Assembly (NCBI GenBank): GCA_900757615.1 | Contig: CAAEON010000018.1 | Span: 1-64,000 of the forward strand | Length of the DNA: 64,000 nucleotides | Reading direction: 5' to 3' | Source of the DNA: an uncultured Collinsella sp. | GTDB lineage: Bacteria > Actinomycetota > Coriobacteriia > Coriobacteriales > Coriobacteriaceae | Shown: piece by piece, positions 17,575 to 25,606 of the stretch | Layout: every line of letters begins with the position of its first letter | How positions within the stretch are numbered: position 1 is the first letter of the stretch | The notes under the pieces: model-generated | What the model saw: only the letters and a program-made list of their open reading frames with translations | Database searches by the model: none | What the model was told of the DNA's origin: nothing | Made by a program: the position numbers and the translations under genes

Positions 17575-18003
17575 GTGGTCGCGCTTGCGTTGGACATAGG
17601 GGAGACCAGGATTGGCATCGCCGTCTCGAGCCGTGATGGCAAGATGGCGATGCCCGTTAAGGTGCTCCCGGCCGCCGAGGTCACCGGTATGGCCAAGACG
17701 TTCCGCTACCTGGTCGAGGACTATGAGCCCGACATCCTGGTAAGCGGACGTCCCCTGACCATGGCCGGTGGGCCCGGCCCTCAGGCCGAGCGCGTTGCCG
17801 CTGTGGCGCAAAAGATTGCCGACGAGCTCGATCTTCCGCTGGAGTTTGAGGACGAGCGTCTGTCCTCGCAAGAGGCCAAGCGTATCCTGCGCGAGCAGGG
17901 ACTCAACGAAAAGCAGATGAGGGGCAAGATCGACATGATTGCCGCCAGCCTGTTTTTGCAGACGTGGCTCGATCGTAAAAACGAGGAGGTCCAGCATGCC
18001 TAG
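17575..18003 (+). CDS. ruvX: Pre-16S rRNA nuclease / putative Holliday junction resolvase RuvX (YqgF)
   Basis: A 142-residue RNase H-fold protein. The first catalytic Asp is in LALDIGETRIG (Asp7), the conserved VSGRPLTMAG follows, and acidic residues occur in FEDERLSS. The family matures the 16S rRNA 5' end in E. coli; resolvase activity has also been proposed. The start is GTG at 17575 with only a weak ribosome site. The stop overlaps the mltG start by eight bases. Confidence 0.9.
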   Translation: MVALALDIGETRIGIAVSSRDGKMAMPVKVLPAAEVTGMAKTFRYLVEDYEPDILVSGRPLTMAGGPGPQAERVAAVAQKIADELDLPLEFEDERLSSQEAKRILREQGLNEKQMRGKIDMIAASLFLQTWLDRKNEEVQHA

Positions 18004-19429
18004 CGCTTCCGATCCGCGCCAGCCGAATCGTATGCAGCAGCCGGCGTCGCGCCCTGCCCAGCCTGGCCAGCGTCCGGCACAGCCGACGCAGCGCGCAGCT
18101 CAGCCTGCCGCGCGCTCGGTGCAGTCCTTCTCTCATTCGGCCCAACCTGTTCAACGGACGGGTCAGCAGCCTTCTGCTCGTTCGGTTCAGCATTCGGCTT
18201 CTCACGCGGCTCAGCAGCCCACTGCTCGTACGGCCCAGCCTGCAGGCGGTACCCGCTTTAAGCAGCAGGCACCTATCCAGCGAACTCAGACCCCTCAATC
18301 GCATTCGCATCACGCTCGCGGTTCGCATGGCGTTGCTCCGGCCACGCGATCGAGCTACAACACGCATTCTCGTCGCGGTGCTCAAAAGAAGAGTTCTCCG
18401 GTTCCCATGATCATCGGCGTTGTGGTGGCGGTGCTCGCGCTTGTCGCGATCGTTTTCTTTGTCGTGCCGGCCGTCAAGGGCTTCTTTGTCGGTGAGGATT
18501 CGAAGGTCACGGCTGGTCAGCAGGTTACGGTGACCATTCCCGACGGTGCTTCGGGTGATACGATCGCCTCGATTCTCTCCGAGAACCATATCGTCGAGAA
18601 TCCCAAGGATTACTATGCGGCGGTGAAAAAGCTCAACGCCGATATGTCGCTTAAGCCTGGCACCTACTCGTTCAACACGCTCATGGACGCGACTAAGGTG
18701 GTTCAGCAGCTCATGGAAGGCCCCAACGCGGGCCCCAATGCGCTGACTATCCCTGAGGGCCTAACGGTCGATCAAGTTGCCGACCGTGTGGCCCAGGCCT
18801 ACGACAGCATCTCTAAGGAAGACTTCCTCAACCAGGCCAAGGCCTCCAACTACGTGGACGACTATAGCTTCCTTAAGGGCGCCGCCAACGACTCGCTCGA
18901 GGGTTTCTTGTTCCCCAAGACCTATTCGTTGGGTGATTCGCCGACGGCCGATGACGTGATTCGCGCCATGCTCGATCAGTTTAAGACCGAGTACAAGTCG
19001 CTTGACTTTGCGAGCTGCGAGGCGAAGATCATGGAGCGCTACGGTGTGGAGATGTCCGACTACGACATCGTCAACTTGGCCTCTATCGTTGAGCGCGAGG
19101 GCCTCAACGCCGATCAACGTGCGCACGTGGCCTCGGTCTTCTACAACCGCCTTGCCGGCAAGCTCGACGGCCTGCGCTATCTCAACAGCGATGCGACCAT
19201 GATGTATGTCACCGGTGGCGAGGTTACCGCCGACGACCTGCAGAGCGATAGTCCGTATAACACCTATAAGCACGAGGGTCTGCCACCCACGCCCATCTGC
19301 TCTCCGTCGCTCGAGGCACTCAAGGCCACGCTTGAGCCGACCGACTCCGATGACCTGTATTTCTACATTACGCAGGACGAGGAGTACTTCTCGCAAACCT
19401 ACGAAGAGCATCAACAGTCTTGGAATTAG
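17996..19429 (+). CDS. mltG: Endolytic murein transglycosylase MltG with long Pro/Gln/Ala-rich N-terminus
   Basis: Cuts nascent glycan strands at the membrane and thereby sets their length. The ATG at 17996 has GAGGAGG upstream. About 135 cytoplasmic residues are low-complexity, with repeated SAQP, QPTARTAQ and PAQP-like units. One membrane span follows (about 138-161), then the extracellular YceG domain with the catalytic Glu366 in ASIVEREG and the SDSPYNTYKHEGLPP motif. 477 residues, longer than E. coli MltG because of the N-terminal extension. Confidence 0.93.
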   Translation: MPSASDPRQPNRMQQPASRPAQPGQRPAQPTQRAAQPAARSVQSFSHSAQPVQRTGQQPSARSVQHSASHAAQQPTARTAQPAGGTRFKQQAPIQRTQTPQSHSHHARGSHGVAPATRSSYNTHSRRGAQKKSSPVPMIIGVVVAVLALVAIVFFVVPAVKGFFVGEDSKVTAGQQVTVTIPDGASGDTIASILSENHIVENPKDYYAAVKKLNADMSLKPGTYSFNTLMDATKVVQQLMEGPNAGPNALTIPEGLTVDQVADRVAQAYDSISKEDFLNQAKASNYVDDYSFLKGAANDSLEGFLFPKTYSLGDSPTADDVIRAMLDQFKTEYKSLDFASCEAKIMERYGVEMSDYDIVNLASIVEREGLNADQRAHVASVFYNRLAGKLDGLRYLNSDATMMYVTGGEVTADDLQSDSPYNTYKHEGLPPTPICSPSLEALKATLEPTDSDDLYFYITQDEEYFSQTYEEHQQSWN

Positions 19430-19430
19430 C

Positions 19431-19928
19431 ATGAGGATTTTTAGCCCCAAACGATACGTTGCCTCGGTCGATCGCATCGACCTTGATACCCTGTGGGCCG
19501 ACGGCAAACGCGCCATTCTGCTCGATCGCGATAACACCCTGGTGCCGCGCGACACTGAGCAGGTTCCCGCCGCGGTTTCCGCTTGGCTCGATACCGCCCG
19601 CGCCAAAGGCTTTAAGCTGTGCATGGTGTCCAACAACTGGCATCGCGACCAGGTCATGAGCTCTGCACGCGAGCTGGGACTCGAGGCCATCAGCCACGCC
19701 ATGAAGCCGGCGCCGTTTGCCCTCAAGGCGGGTCTTAAGCGCCTCGGCGCCACGGCCGACGAGGCGGTGCTGATCGGTGATCAGCTCTACACGGACGTGT
19801 GGAGCGGCAACTTCGCCGGCGTTGACACTATTCTGGTCAAGCCGCAGGCAACCCAGGACCTGTGGTATACGCAGATCTTCCGCATCTTTGAGCGCCGGGC
19901 CCTGCGCGACCTTCCCTGCGAGGAATAG
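19431..19928 (+). CDS. YqeG-family HAD phosphatase
   Basis: A 165-residue HAD IIIA-type phosphatase. Motif I is LLDRDNTLVP (Asp32 and Asp34), motif II is in MVSNN, and GDQLYTDVWSGN carries motif III acidic residues. The YqeG family belongs to a conserved Gram-positive locus; its substrate is not settled. The gene starts one base after the mltG stop and precedes aroK by eight bases, so it is operonic. Confidence 0.85.
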   Translation: MRIFSPKRYVASVDRIDLDTLWADGKRAILLDRDNTLVPRDTEQVPAAVSAWLDTARAKGFKLCMVSNNWHRDQVMSSARELGLEAISHAMKPAPFALKAGLKRLGATADEAVLIGDQLYTDVWSGNFAGVDTILVKPQATQDLWYTQIFRIFERRALRDLPCEE

Positions 19929-19936
19929 GTCTCGCT

Positions 19937-20470
19937 ATGTCCCAGCACACCAAACACGGCTGCGACCATATCTTCTTTATCGGCTTTTTGGGAGCGGGCA
20001 AATCGACGCTCGCGCGTAACGTCGGCACCATGTTCAAGCGGCGTTTTATCGATACCGACCGCTTGGTCGTGCGTCGATGCGGCAAGTCGGTTACCGAGAT
20101 ATTTGAGACCGAGGGCGAGGATCGTTTTCGCGAGCTCGAGACCTCGGCACTCCGTTCGCTTCAAAGCGAACGCAGCCTGCTGGTATCGTGCGGGGGCGGT
20201 ATCGTCGAGACGCCGGTGAATATTGAGTTGATGCACGAAATGGGTACGTGCGTGTATCTCGAGGGCGACTTCGAGGATTCGATTCGCCAGATTCGCCGCT
20301 CCGATACCCGACCCGATTTCCGCTCACCCGAGCATGCTGCACGCCTGTTTGAGCACCGTCGTCCGCTGTATCGCCAAGCCGCCGATATTACCCTTGATAT
20401 TCGCAACAAGTCCTTCGAGGACGTTTCCTACCTTTGTGCCGAGATGCTTTTGGAGCGTGGACTGCTATGA
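19937..20470 (+). CDS. aroK: Shikimate kinase
   Basis: Phosphorylates shikimate with ATP in the aromatic amino acid pathway. The P-loop is GFLGAGKST (16-24). FIDTD (37-41) supplies the magnesium/shikimate Asp, the SCGGG loop follows near 93, and a lid Arg region lies at RRSDTRPDFR. 177 residues, normal. The key residues are intact, in contrast to the next gene, whose ATG overlaps this stop (ATGA). Confidence 0.92.
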   Translation: MSQHTKHGCDHIFFIGFLGAGKSTLARNVGTMFKRRFIDTDRLVVRRCGKSVTEIFETEGEDRFRELETSALRSLQSERSLLVSCGGGIVETPVNIELMHEMGTCVYLEGDFEDSIRQIRRSDTRPDFRSPEHAARLFEHRRPLYRQAADITLDIRNKSFEDVSYLCAEMLLERGLL

Positions 20471-21576
20471 TTCGCCGCCAACTTATCAATTTCCAAAACC
20501 GCAGTGTCGATGTCCGCGTCGGATTGGGCGCGTTCGAGGAGCTGTCGCGTATGTTTGCCTCGGCCGTGGGCAAGCCCAAGCGTGCGATGGTTGTCTGGAA
20601 CAGCGCTGTTTCCGACCGCTTTGGCGAGATCGTTGAGCACGCTCTGGTCGATGCCGGCTTTGCCGTGTCGCCGCTCGTCCTCGAGGTTTCGCCTGCCGGT
20701 GCTACGCTGGCCGATGCCGATGCTATCTTTGGCGCCCTGTCTGCCAACGGCGTTACCTGCGACGATCTGGTTGTCGCCGTTGGCGATGCCGCAACTTGCT
20801 CGGTTGTTAGCTGGTGCGCCAACCAGTGGTGCGGCCGAACTGAGTGCGCGCTGTTGCCGACGACCTTCGACGCCATGCTCACGGTCGCGACGACCATGAA
20901 GCCGCTCGTCGCCTCGTCGGCCAATGCGCTTTCCGCTATCGCGTTCCGTCCCGAACCGGGCTTGGTCGTGTGTGACCTCGACCTTGTTCGCGAAGCGGAC
21001 CCCGAGGACCTCAAGCTCGGCTATGCGGTACTTGTTGGCACCATGCTTTCGAGCAGCAAGTCGCGCTGGAATCAGTTTATTGAGACTGTTCCCGAGATTC
21101 TTGCTGGTGAGGAGGTCGCGCTCGTCAATGCCGTCCAATGGTCTCAGACTGCCCGCAAGGACGTGCTGACGGCCACGAACCCGAGCGCTCGCCATGCGCT
21201 CGATTTTGGCAAGATGGGGGAACGCACCCTGCGCGCCTGCTTGGGCGATGCCGCTTCGCAGGTCCCTGCCTACCAGCTGTTGTCCGAGGGCATGCGCTTT
21301 GAGGCGCGCCTTGCACATGATGCCTGCGACTTCGATATCGATTACGTCTTTGAGGTCGATGACTGCCTGGAGGACTTTGGTATCGAGGAGCTTGCCTTCG
21401 ATCTGGAGCCCGCCGCATATATCGAGGAGTTCCGCAGGCAGCAGTTTGTCCGCTCGAACCGCAGTATGTTGCCGCTGCCCGCGGCACTCGGCGCCATTCG
21501 TCTCACGAGCGTTGAGGACGAGGTTCTTGAGCGCCATGCTCACGCCTACTTGGCTTCTCGCAAAGAACTTCTCTAA
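20467..21576 (+). CDS. aroB: 3-dehydroquinate synthase-like protein lacking the metal site
   Basis: By position (aroK-aroB-pepQ-efp) and overall fold this is the AroB orthologue, 369 residues. The conserved PTT motif is there (LLPTTFDAML). By eye, however, none of the three zinc ligands is kept. The usual GMAEVIK reads GYAVLVG (Val188 for Glu, Gly191 for Lys). GHTFGHAIE reads GKMGERTLR near 248-256, and LHGEAV reads VPAYQL near 266-271. The NAD-binding GGG is also altered (VAVGDAAT). It is unlikely to make 3-dehydroquinate. The frame is open and codon use is normal, so it is maintained, not a decaying gene. Confidence 0.75.
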   Translation: MIRRQLINFQNRSVDVRVGLGAFEELSRMFASAVGKPKRAMVVWNSAVSDRFGEIVEHALVDAGFAVSPLVLEVSPAGATLADADAIFGALSANGVTCDDLVVAVGDAATCSVVSWCANQWCGRTECALLPTTFDAMLTVATTMKPLVASSANALSAIAFRPEPGLVVCDLDLVREADPEDLKLGYAVLVGTMLSSSKSRWNQFIETVPEILAGEEVALVNAVQWSQTARKDVLTATNPSARHALDFGKMGERTLRACLGDAASQVPAYQLLSEGMRFEARLAHDACDFDIDYVFEVDDCLEDFGIEELAFDLEPAAYIEEFRRQQFVRSNRSMLPLPAALGAIRLTSVEDEVLERHAHAYLASRKELL

Positions 21577-21613
21577 GATTTATTGACTTCCATCGTCTTT
21601 CGTATCATGTTGA

Positions 21614-21675
21614 GGGGCGGGTTTTAATCGATTGCGGATCGTACGCGATTCCGTCGTTCGGTTGAGACCCGTCCC
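21614..21675 (+). promoter_or_regulatory. Possible leader hairpin before pepQ
   Basis: GGGGCGGGT (21614-21622) can pair with ACCCGTCCC (21667-21675) with one mismatch. TTGACT at about 21583 could be a -35 element upstream. There is no clear T-tract, so I read it as a leader structure in the 5' region of pepQ. Confidence 0.3.
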
Positions 21676-21707
21676 GTCTTTATAGAGGCAACAAGAAAGG
21701 AATCTGC

Positions 21708-22838
21708 ATGTCTGAGTTTGCTGCCGGTCCTGCCGGTCGTATCGAGCGTGTCCGTGCCCTGATGGCTGAGCGCGGCTACGACGCTATCGTGGTGCGCGAC
21801 GAGGCCAATCTTCGTTGGCTTACGGGCGTGAAGGGCGTCTTCGATTACACCTTCGAGTTCCCGCACGCGGCGTTTATTACGGCTGACCAGTGCCTGTTCC
21901 ATACCGACTCGCGCTACCTCAACAGCTTTGAGGAGAATACGCCCGCCGGCAGCCCTTGGGTCTACGACATGGACGAGGGTACCATCCCCGGTTGGGTCGC
22001 CGGCAAGATCGCGGCCAACAAGTGCCGCGTCTGCGCTGTCGAGGACGACATGCAGATCAACTTCTACCAGGGCATTCAGCGTGGTCTGGAGGATCGTTCC
22101 GTCGCCTGCATGCTGCCGCTGATGCATGACGACATTCGCAAGATGCGCGCCATTAAGGACGCCGAGGAGATCGAGCTCATGCGCCATGCGCAGTCGATTA
22201 CCGATGCCGCCTTCCAGCATATGCTCGGCTTTATTAAGCCCGGTATGACCGAGAAGCAGGTTCGCAATGAGCTCGAGAACTTTATGTTCGCCAATGGCGC
22301 CGACAGCCTGGCCTTTGGCTCCATCGTGGCGAGCGGCCCCAATACCGCCAATCCGCATGCCGTCCCGAGCGACCGCGTGATCGAGAAGGGCGACTTCGTC
22401 CTTATGGATTACGGCGCGGGCTACTGCGACTATCGTTCCGACATGACGCGCACCGTCGTGATGGGCGAGCCTACCCAGGAGCAGCTCGACCTCTATGCGC
22501 TCGTGCGCCGTACGCACGAGGAGTGCGTCGCCGCCATCCATCCGGGCGTCGAGGGCAACGACATTTTCAAGCTTTCCAAGAAGATCATCGGCGATGCCGG
22601 TTATGGCGATTACTACAACCATGGTCTGGGTCATGGTGTCGGTATCGACATCCATGAGCTGCCCAACTTCAACCGCAGCAAGAACATCATCGAGGTCGGC
22701 TCGGTTATCTCCATGGAGCCTGGCGTGTACCTGGCCGGCGTGGGCGGCGTGCGTCTGGAGGACTACGGCGTGGTCACCGAGAACGGCTACGAGCCCTTCA
22801 CCAAGACACCGCATGACCTTCACGTCATCGATTGCTAG
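21708..22838 (+). CDS. Xaa-Pro aminopeptidase (M24 family)
   Basis: A 376-residue dinuclear-metal peptidase that removes residues before proline or cleaves Xaa-Pro dipeptides. A creatinase-type N-terminal domain (about 1-130) precedes the pita-bread domain. The five ligands are visible: Asp in LMDYGAGY, Asp in RSDMTRT, His in GLGHGVGIDIHE, Glu in SMEPGVY and Glu in VRLEDYG. The start follows AAGAAAGGAA. It sits in the conserved aroB-pepQ-efp neighbourhood, but a strong terminator separates it from efp. Confidence 0.92.
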   Translation: MSEFAAGPAGRIERVRALMAERGYDAIVVRDEANLRWLTGVKGVFDYTFEFPHAAFITADQCLFHTDSRYLNSFEENTPAGSPWVYDMDEGTIPGWVAGKIAANKCRVCAVEDDMQINFYQGIQRGLEDRSVACMLPLMHDDIRKMRAIKDAEEIELMRHAQSITDAAFQHMLGFIKPGMTEKQVRNELENFMFANGADSLAFGSIVASGPNTANPHAVPSDRVIEKGDFVLMDYGAGYCDYRSDMTRTVVMGEPTQEQLDLYALVRRTHEECVAAIHPGVEGNDIFKLSKKIIGDAGYGDYYNHGLGHGVGIDIHELPNFNRSKNIIEVGSVISMEPGVYLAGVGGVRLEDYGVVTENGYEPFTKTPHDLHVIDC

Positions 22839-22861
22839 TCTACTTCGGTAGATAGTTTGGG

Positions 22862-22905
22862 GCGGGGCGTCTGGATCGATTCGGACGCCCCGCGTTCTCT
22901 TTTTA
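22862..22905 (+). terminator. Rho-independent terminator after pepQ
   Basis: GCGGGGCGTC (22862-22871) pairs perfectly with GACGCCCCGC (22884-22893), followed by a T-rich tract to 22905. Confidence 0.9.
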
Positions 22906-22935
22906 TGCGCTCGCCGCAGGCGCCGTCTGCAAGTG

Positions 22936-22941
22936 TATAAT
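22936..22941 (+). promoter_or_regulatory. -10 element of the efp operon
   Basis: A perfect TATAAT at 22936-22941 lies about 58 bp before the efp start and just after the pepQ terminator. No good -35 is visible at the usual spacing. Confidence 0.5.
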
Positions 22942-22998
22942 TTCGCTCGTATGTAATTTGGACGCTTGTGCGTTCTGCCCATAACAAGAAAGGTCGCT

Positions 22999-23562
22999 AT
23001 GCCTACCATTTCTACCGCCGACTTCAAGAACGGCCTCGGTCTCCGCATTAAGGACAAGGTCTACACCATCGTCGAGTTCCAGCATGTCAAGCCCGGCAAG
23101 GGCGGCGCGTTTGTGCGCTACAAGACCCGCGACATCAAGAGCGGCCGCGTCGTCGAGAACACCTGCAACGCCGGCACCAAGTTCGAGAGCGTTATGCTCA
23201 CCACCCGTGAGTTCCAGTACCTCTACAACGATGGCACCGACTACATCTTCATGGACAATGAGACCTATGAGCAGGTTCCTGTTCCCGAGGACATGGTGGG
23301 CGAGAACTCCAAGTGGCTGCGCGAGAACGACATTTGCCAGCTTCTCTTCGCCGACGATGAGCTCATGGGCGTGACTCCGCCGATGTTCATCGAGACCACC
23401 ATCGTCCAGACTGACCCGGGCTTTAAGGGCGACACCGTCCAGGGTTCCACCAAGCCGGCCACGATCGACACCGGCGCCGTCATCCAGGTCCCCATGTATC
23501 TCAACGAGGGCGAGGTCATCAAGGTTGACACCCGCGACGGCAAGTTCGTCTCCCGCGTCTAG
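22999..23562 (+). CDS. efp: Translation elongation factor P
   Basis: Relieves ribosome stalling at polyproline. 187 residues, three-domain KOW/OB architecture. The loop normally carrying the modified residue is KPGKGGAF with Lys34 at the tip. The ATG at 22999 follows AAGAAAGG. First gene of the operon that runs through asp23, nusB, xseB, tlyA, nadK and recN. No epmA/epmB-type modification genes are in the window. Confidence 0.96.
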   Translation: MPTISTADFKNGLGLRIKDKVYTIVEFQHVKPGKGGAFVRYKTRDIKSGRVVENTCNAGTKFESVMLTTREFQYLYNDGTDYIFMDNETYEQVPVPEDMVGENSKWLRENDICQLLFADDELMGVTPPMFIETTIVQTDPGFKGDTVQGSTKPATIDTGAVIQVPMYLNEGEVIKVDTRDGKFVSRV

Positions 23563-23586
23563 CAACCAACTCTTCTAGGAGGACTC

Positions 23587-23949
23587 ATGCCCCAGGAAAT
23601 CAAGATTGACGGCATCGGCATTTCGCCCGATGTTCTGACCGCCATCGTCTCGCGCGCCGTGTCGGATGTCGAGGGCATCGCCTCCGTTGGCGTCAAGGAC
23701 CTTGCCACCAACCTTGTCTCCATGATGCTCTCGTCCAAGGCCCCGGCTTCCGAGCCGGCGGTCGAGGCCGAGGTCGTCGGCGACAAGCTCGCACTCACCG
23801 TGCGCGTTGTGGTGTTCTTTGGCTATCCGTTCAAGAAACTCGCCGAGGCCGTTCGCGCCGCTGTAGTCGCCGCCATCGATGCCCAGGTGGGTGTCGAGGT
23901 CGAGCGCGTTGACGTTTGCATCGACGGCCTCGTTTTCCCCAAGGAGTAA
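23587..23949 (+). CDS. Asp23/Gls24 family envelope stress protein
   Basis: A 120-residue alkaline-shock protein family member. The conserved segments GIGISPDVLTAIVSRAVSDV and VDVCIDGLVF match the family. These proteins localise at the membrane in Gram-positive bacteria and are linked to cell-envelope stress. GAGGA precedes the start. The efp-asp23-nusB order is a conserved one. Confidence 0.88.
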   Translation: MPQEIKIDGIGISPDVLTAIVSRAVSDVEGIASVGVKDLATNLVSMMLSSKAPASEPAVEAEVVGDKLALTVRVVVFFGYPFKKLAEAVRAAVVAAIDAQVGVEVERVDVCIDGLVFPKE

Positions 23950-23952
23950 CCT

Positions 23953-24525
23953 TTGAGCCTTAAGGTTTATCGCGGGCGCACGCTTGCCCGCAGTCAGGCG
24001 CTGCAGCTGCTGTTCCAGGCCGAGGCCACGGACAGCCCGCTCGAGCGCGTCCTCGAGGGCGATTTCCTGATCTCGAAGGGTCCCCTCGACCCCTATGCGC
24101 TGGAGCTGTGTCGCGGTGCCTACGAGCATATCGACCGCATCGACTGCGCTCTGCGCTCCGTTGCCAAGAACTGGGATCTTATGCGCATGCCCGGCGCCGA
24201 CCGCAACCTGCTACGTATCGCCGTTTACGAGATGCGTTTCCTCACCGACGAGGAGGTCTCGGACGCCATCGTGATCAACGAGGCCGTCGAGCTTGCTAAG
24301 GCCTATGGCACCGACCAGTCCGCGTCGTTCGTCAACGGCGTGCTGGGTAAGATCGCTCGCAGCGAGGAGCTGCCGGGGGAGGACCTGTACCAAGAACTGC
24401 TGGCCGAAGATCGCGCTCGCGAGGAGGCACAGGCTGCCGAGGCTGCCGCAAAGGTTGCGGCTGCTCAGGCCGAGGCTGGCGTGCTGGCCGAGGACGCGGA
24501 CGCTGCTGAGGCCGTCGAGGAGTAG
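23953..24525 (+). CDS. nusB: Transcription antitermination factor NusB with acidic Ala-rich tail
   Basis: Binds boxA RNA with NusE in rRNA antitermination. The NusB core spans about residues 1-145 (RSQALQLLFQAEAT, LRIAVYEMRFL, and SFVNGVLGKI near the end). About 45 further residues, rich in Ala and Glu, extend the C-terminus beyond the usual length. The start is a TTG at 23953 with AAGGAG seven bases upstream, inside the end of the previous gene. Confidence 0.92.
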   Translation: MSLKVYRGRTLARSQALQLLFQAEATDSPLERVLEGDFLISKGPLDPYALELCRGAYEHIDRIDCALRSVAKNWDLMRMPGADRNLLRIAVYEMRFLTDEEVSDAIVINEAVELAKAYGTDQSASFVNGVLGKIARSEELPGEDLYQELLAEDRAREEAQAAEAAAKVAAAQAEAGVLAEDADAAEAVEE

Positions 24526-24527
24526 TC

Positions 24528-24767
24528 ATGCCAGAGGGTTCTGTCCGCAACTTTGACGAGATCTCGGACCGTTTGGATCAGATCATCGCTACCGTTCGCT
24601 CCAAGGACACCTCCTTGGAGCGTTCGCTCGATCTGTTTGACGAGGCGATTGAGCTGGGCTCCCGCGCGGTCGACATGGTCGATAAGTTTGAGCTGACGCC
24701 GCGTGAGGCCGACAAGCTCGAGCAGGAATACGATGAGGATGCGGCAAACGAATCCCAGGATAGCTAG
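24528..24767 (+). CDS. xseB: Exodeoxyribonuclease VII small subunit
   Basis: A 79-residue partner of XseA in a single-strand exonuclease. The motif SFDEALEL-like stretch reads ERSLDLFDEAIELG, preceded by ISDRLDQIIATV. It starts two bases after nusB. The large subunit XseA, usually the upstream neighbour, is not in this operon and not in the window. Confidence 0.88.
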   Translation: MPEGSVRNFDEISDRLDQIIATVRSKDTSLERSLDLFDEAIELGSRAVDMVDKFELTPREADKLEQEYDEDAANESQDS

Positions 24768-24802
24768 GCCGCATCTCCGGATACGAATGGTTGATGGCAT
24801 TC

Positions 24803-25606
24803 ATGAAACGCGTGCGTCTTGATGACGAACTGATTTCACAGGGCATCTGCGCCGATCGCGCGGATGCCCTTCGCACTCTTATGGCCGGCTTGGTCTCGAG
24901 TGGCGGAGAGCGCTTGACTTCGCCGGGCCTTAAGGTGACCCCGGGCCTGCCGTTGCACGTGAAGGGGCGCATTCCCTATGTTGGCCGCGGCGGTCTTAAG
25001 CTCGAAGGCGCGCTTGATGCGTTTGGTATCAATCCGACGGGCCTTGCCTGTCTGGATGTGGGCTGCTCTACCGGCGGCTTTACCGATTGCCTGCTTAAGC
25101 GCGGAGCTGCGACCGTTGTCTCGGTGGACGTGGGTCGCGCCCAGTTCGATTGGTCGTTGCGTCAGGACGATCGCGTGACGCTGCATGAGCGCACAAACGT
25201 GACGCAGCTGCCCGAGCTTGGCTATGCCGGCGCTATCGACCTGGCTGTGTGTGACGTCTCGTTTACCAGCATCGCGAACATTATCGATGCGGTGCTGGCG
25301 TGCCTGGCGCCTACGGGTGCATTCTGCACGCTCGTAAAGCCGCAGTTTGAGGCTCCGGCGGCGCTGGTGGGCGAGGGCGGAATTGTGACCGACCCCGCCG
25401 TGCGCCGCGATACACTCGTTGCGGCAGTTGAACTCTTTGCTGCCAAGGGGCTGTTCCCGGTCGATGTGTGCGTGTCGCCCATTCATGGTGCCAAGGGAAA
25501 CGTTGAGTTTTTCCTGTACGGCATGAGGTTTGCCCCCGGCGGACGTACCGACGATGAGCTGCAATCCCAGGTATCGGTTTTGAGCGAGAAAGCTGCAACG
25601 CTATGA
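24803..25606 (+). CDS. tlyA: TlyA family rRNA (cytidine-2'-O)-methyltransferase / hemolysin-like protein
   Basis: An N-terminal S4 domain (1-60) is joined to an FtsJ-like SAM-dependent methyltransferase (VGRGGLKLEGAL, LDVGCSTGGFTDCLL, VCDVSF, VKPQFEA, with a Lys-Asp-Lys-Glu type set). In mycobacteria TlyA 2'-O-methylates 16S and 23S rRNA. I start at 24803 (MKRVRLDD), matching the family; ATG 24794 and TTG 24791 are alternatives, and no start has a clear ribosome site. The stop overlaps nadK (ATGA). Confidence 0.88.
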   Translation: MKRVRLDDELISQGICADRADALRTLMAGLVSSGGERLTSPGLKVTPGLPLHVKGRIPYVGRGGLKLEGALDAFGINPTGLACLDVGCSTGGFTDCLLKRGAATVVSVDVGRAQFDWSLRQDDRVTLHERTNVTQLPELGYAGAIDLAVCDVSFTSIANIIDAVLACLAPTGAFCTLVKPQFEAPAALVGEGGIVTDPAVRRDTLVAAVELFAAKGLFPVDVCVSPIHGAKGNVEFFLYGMRFAPGGRTDDELQSQVSVLSEKAATL

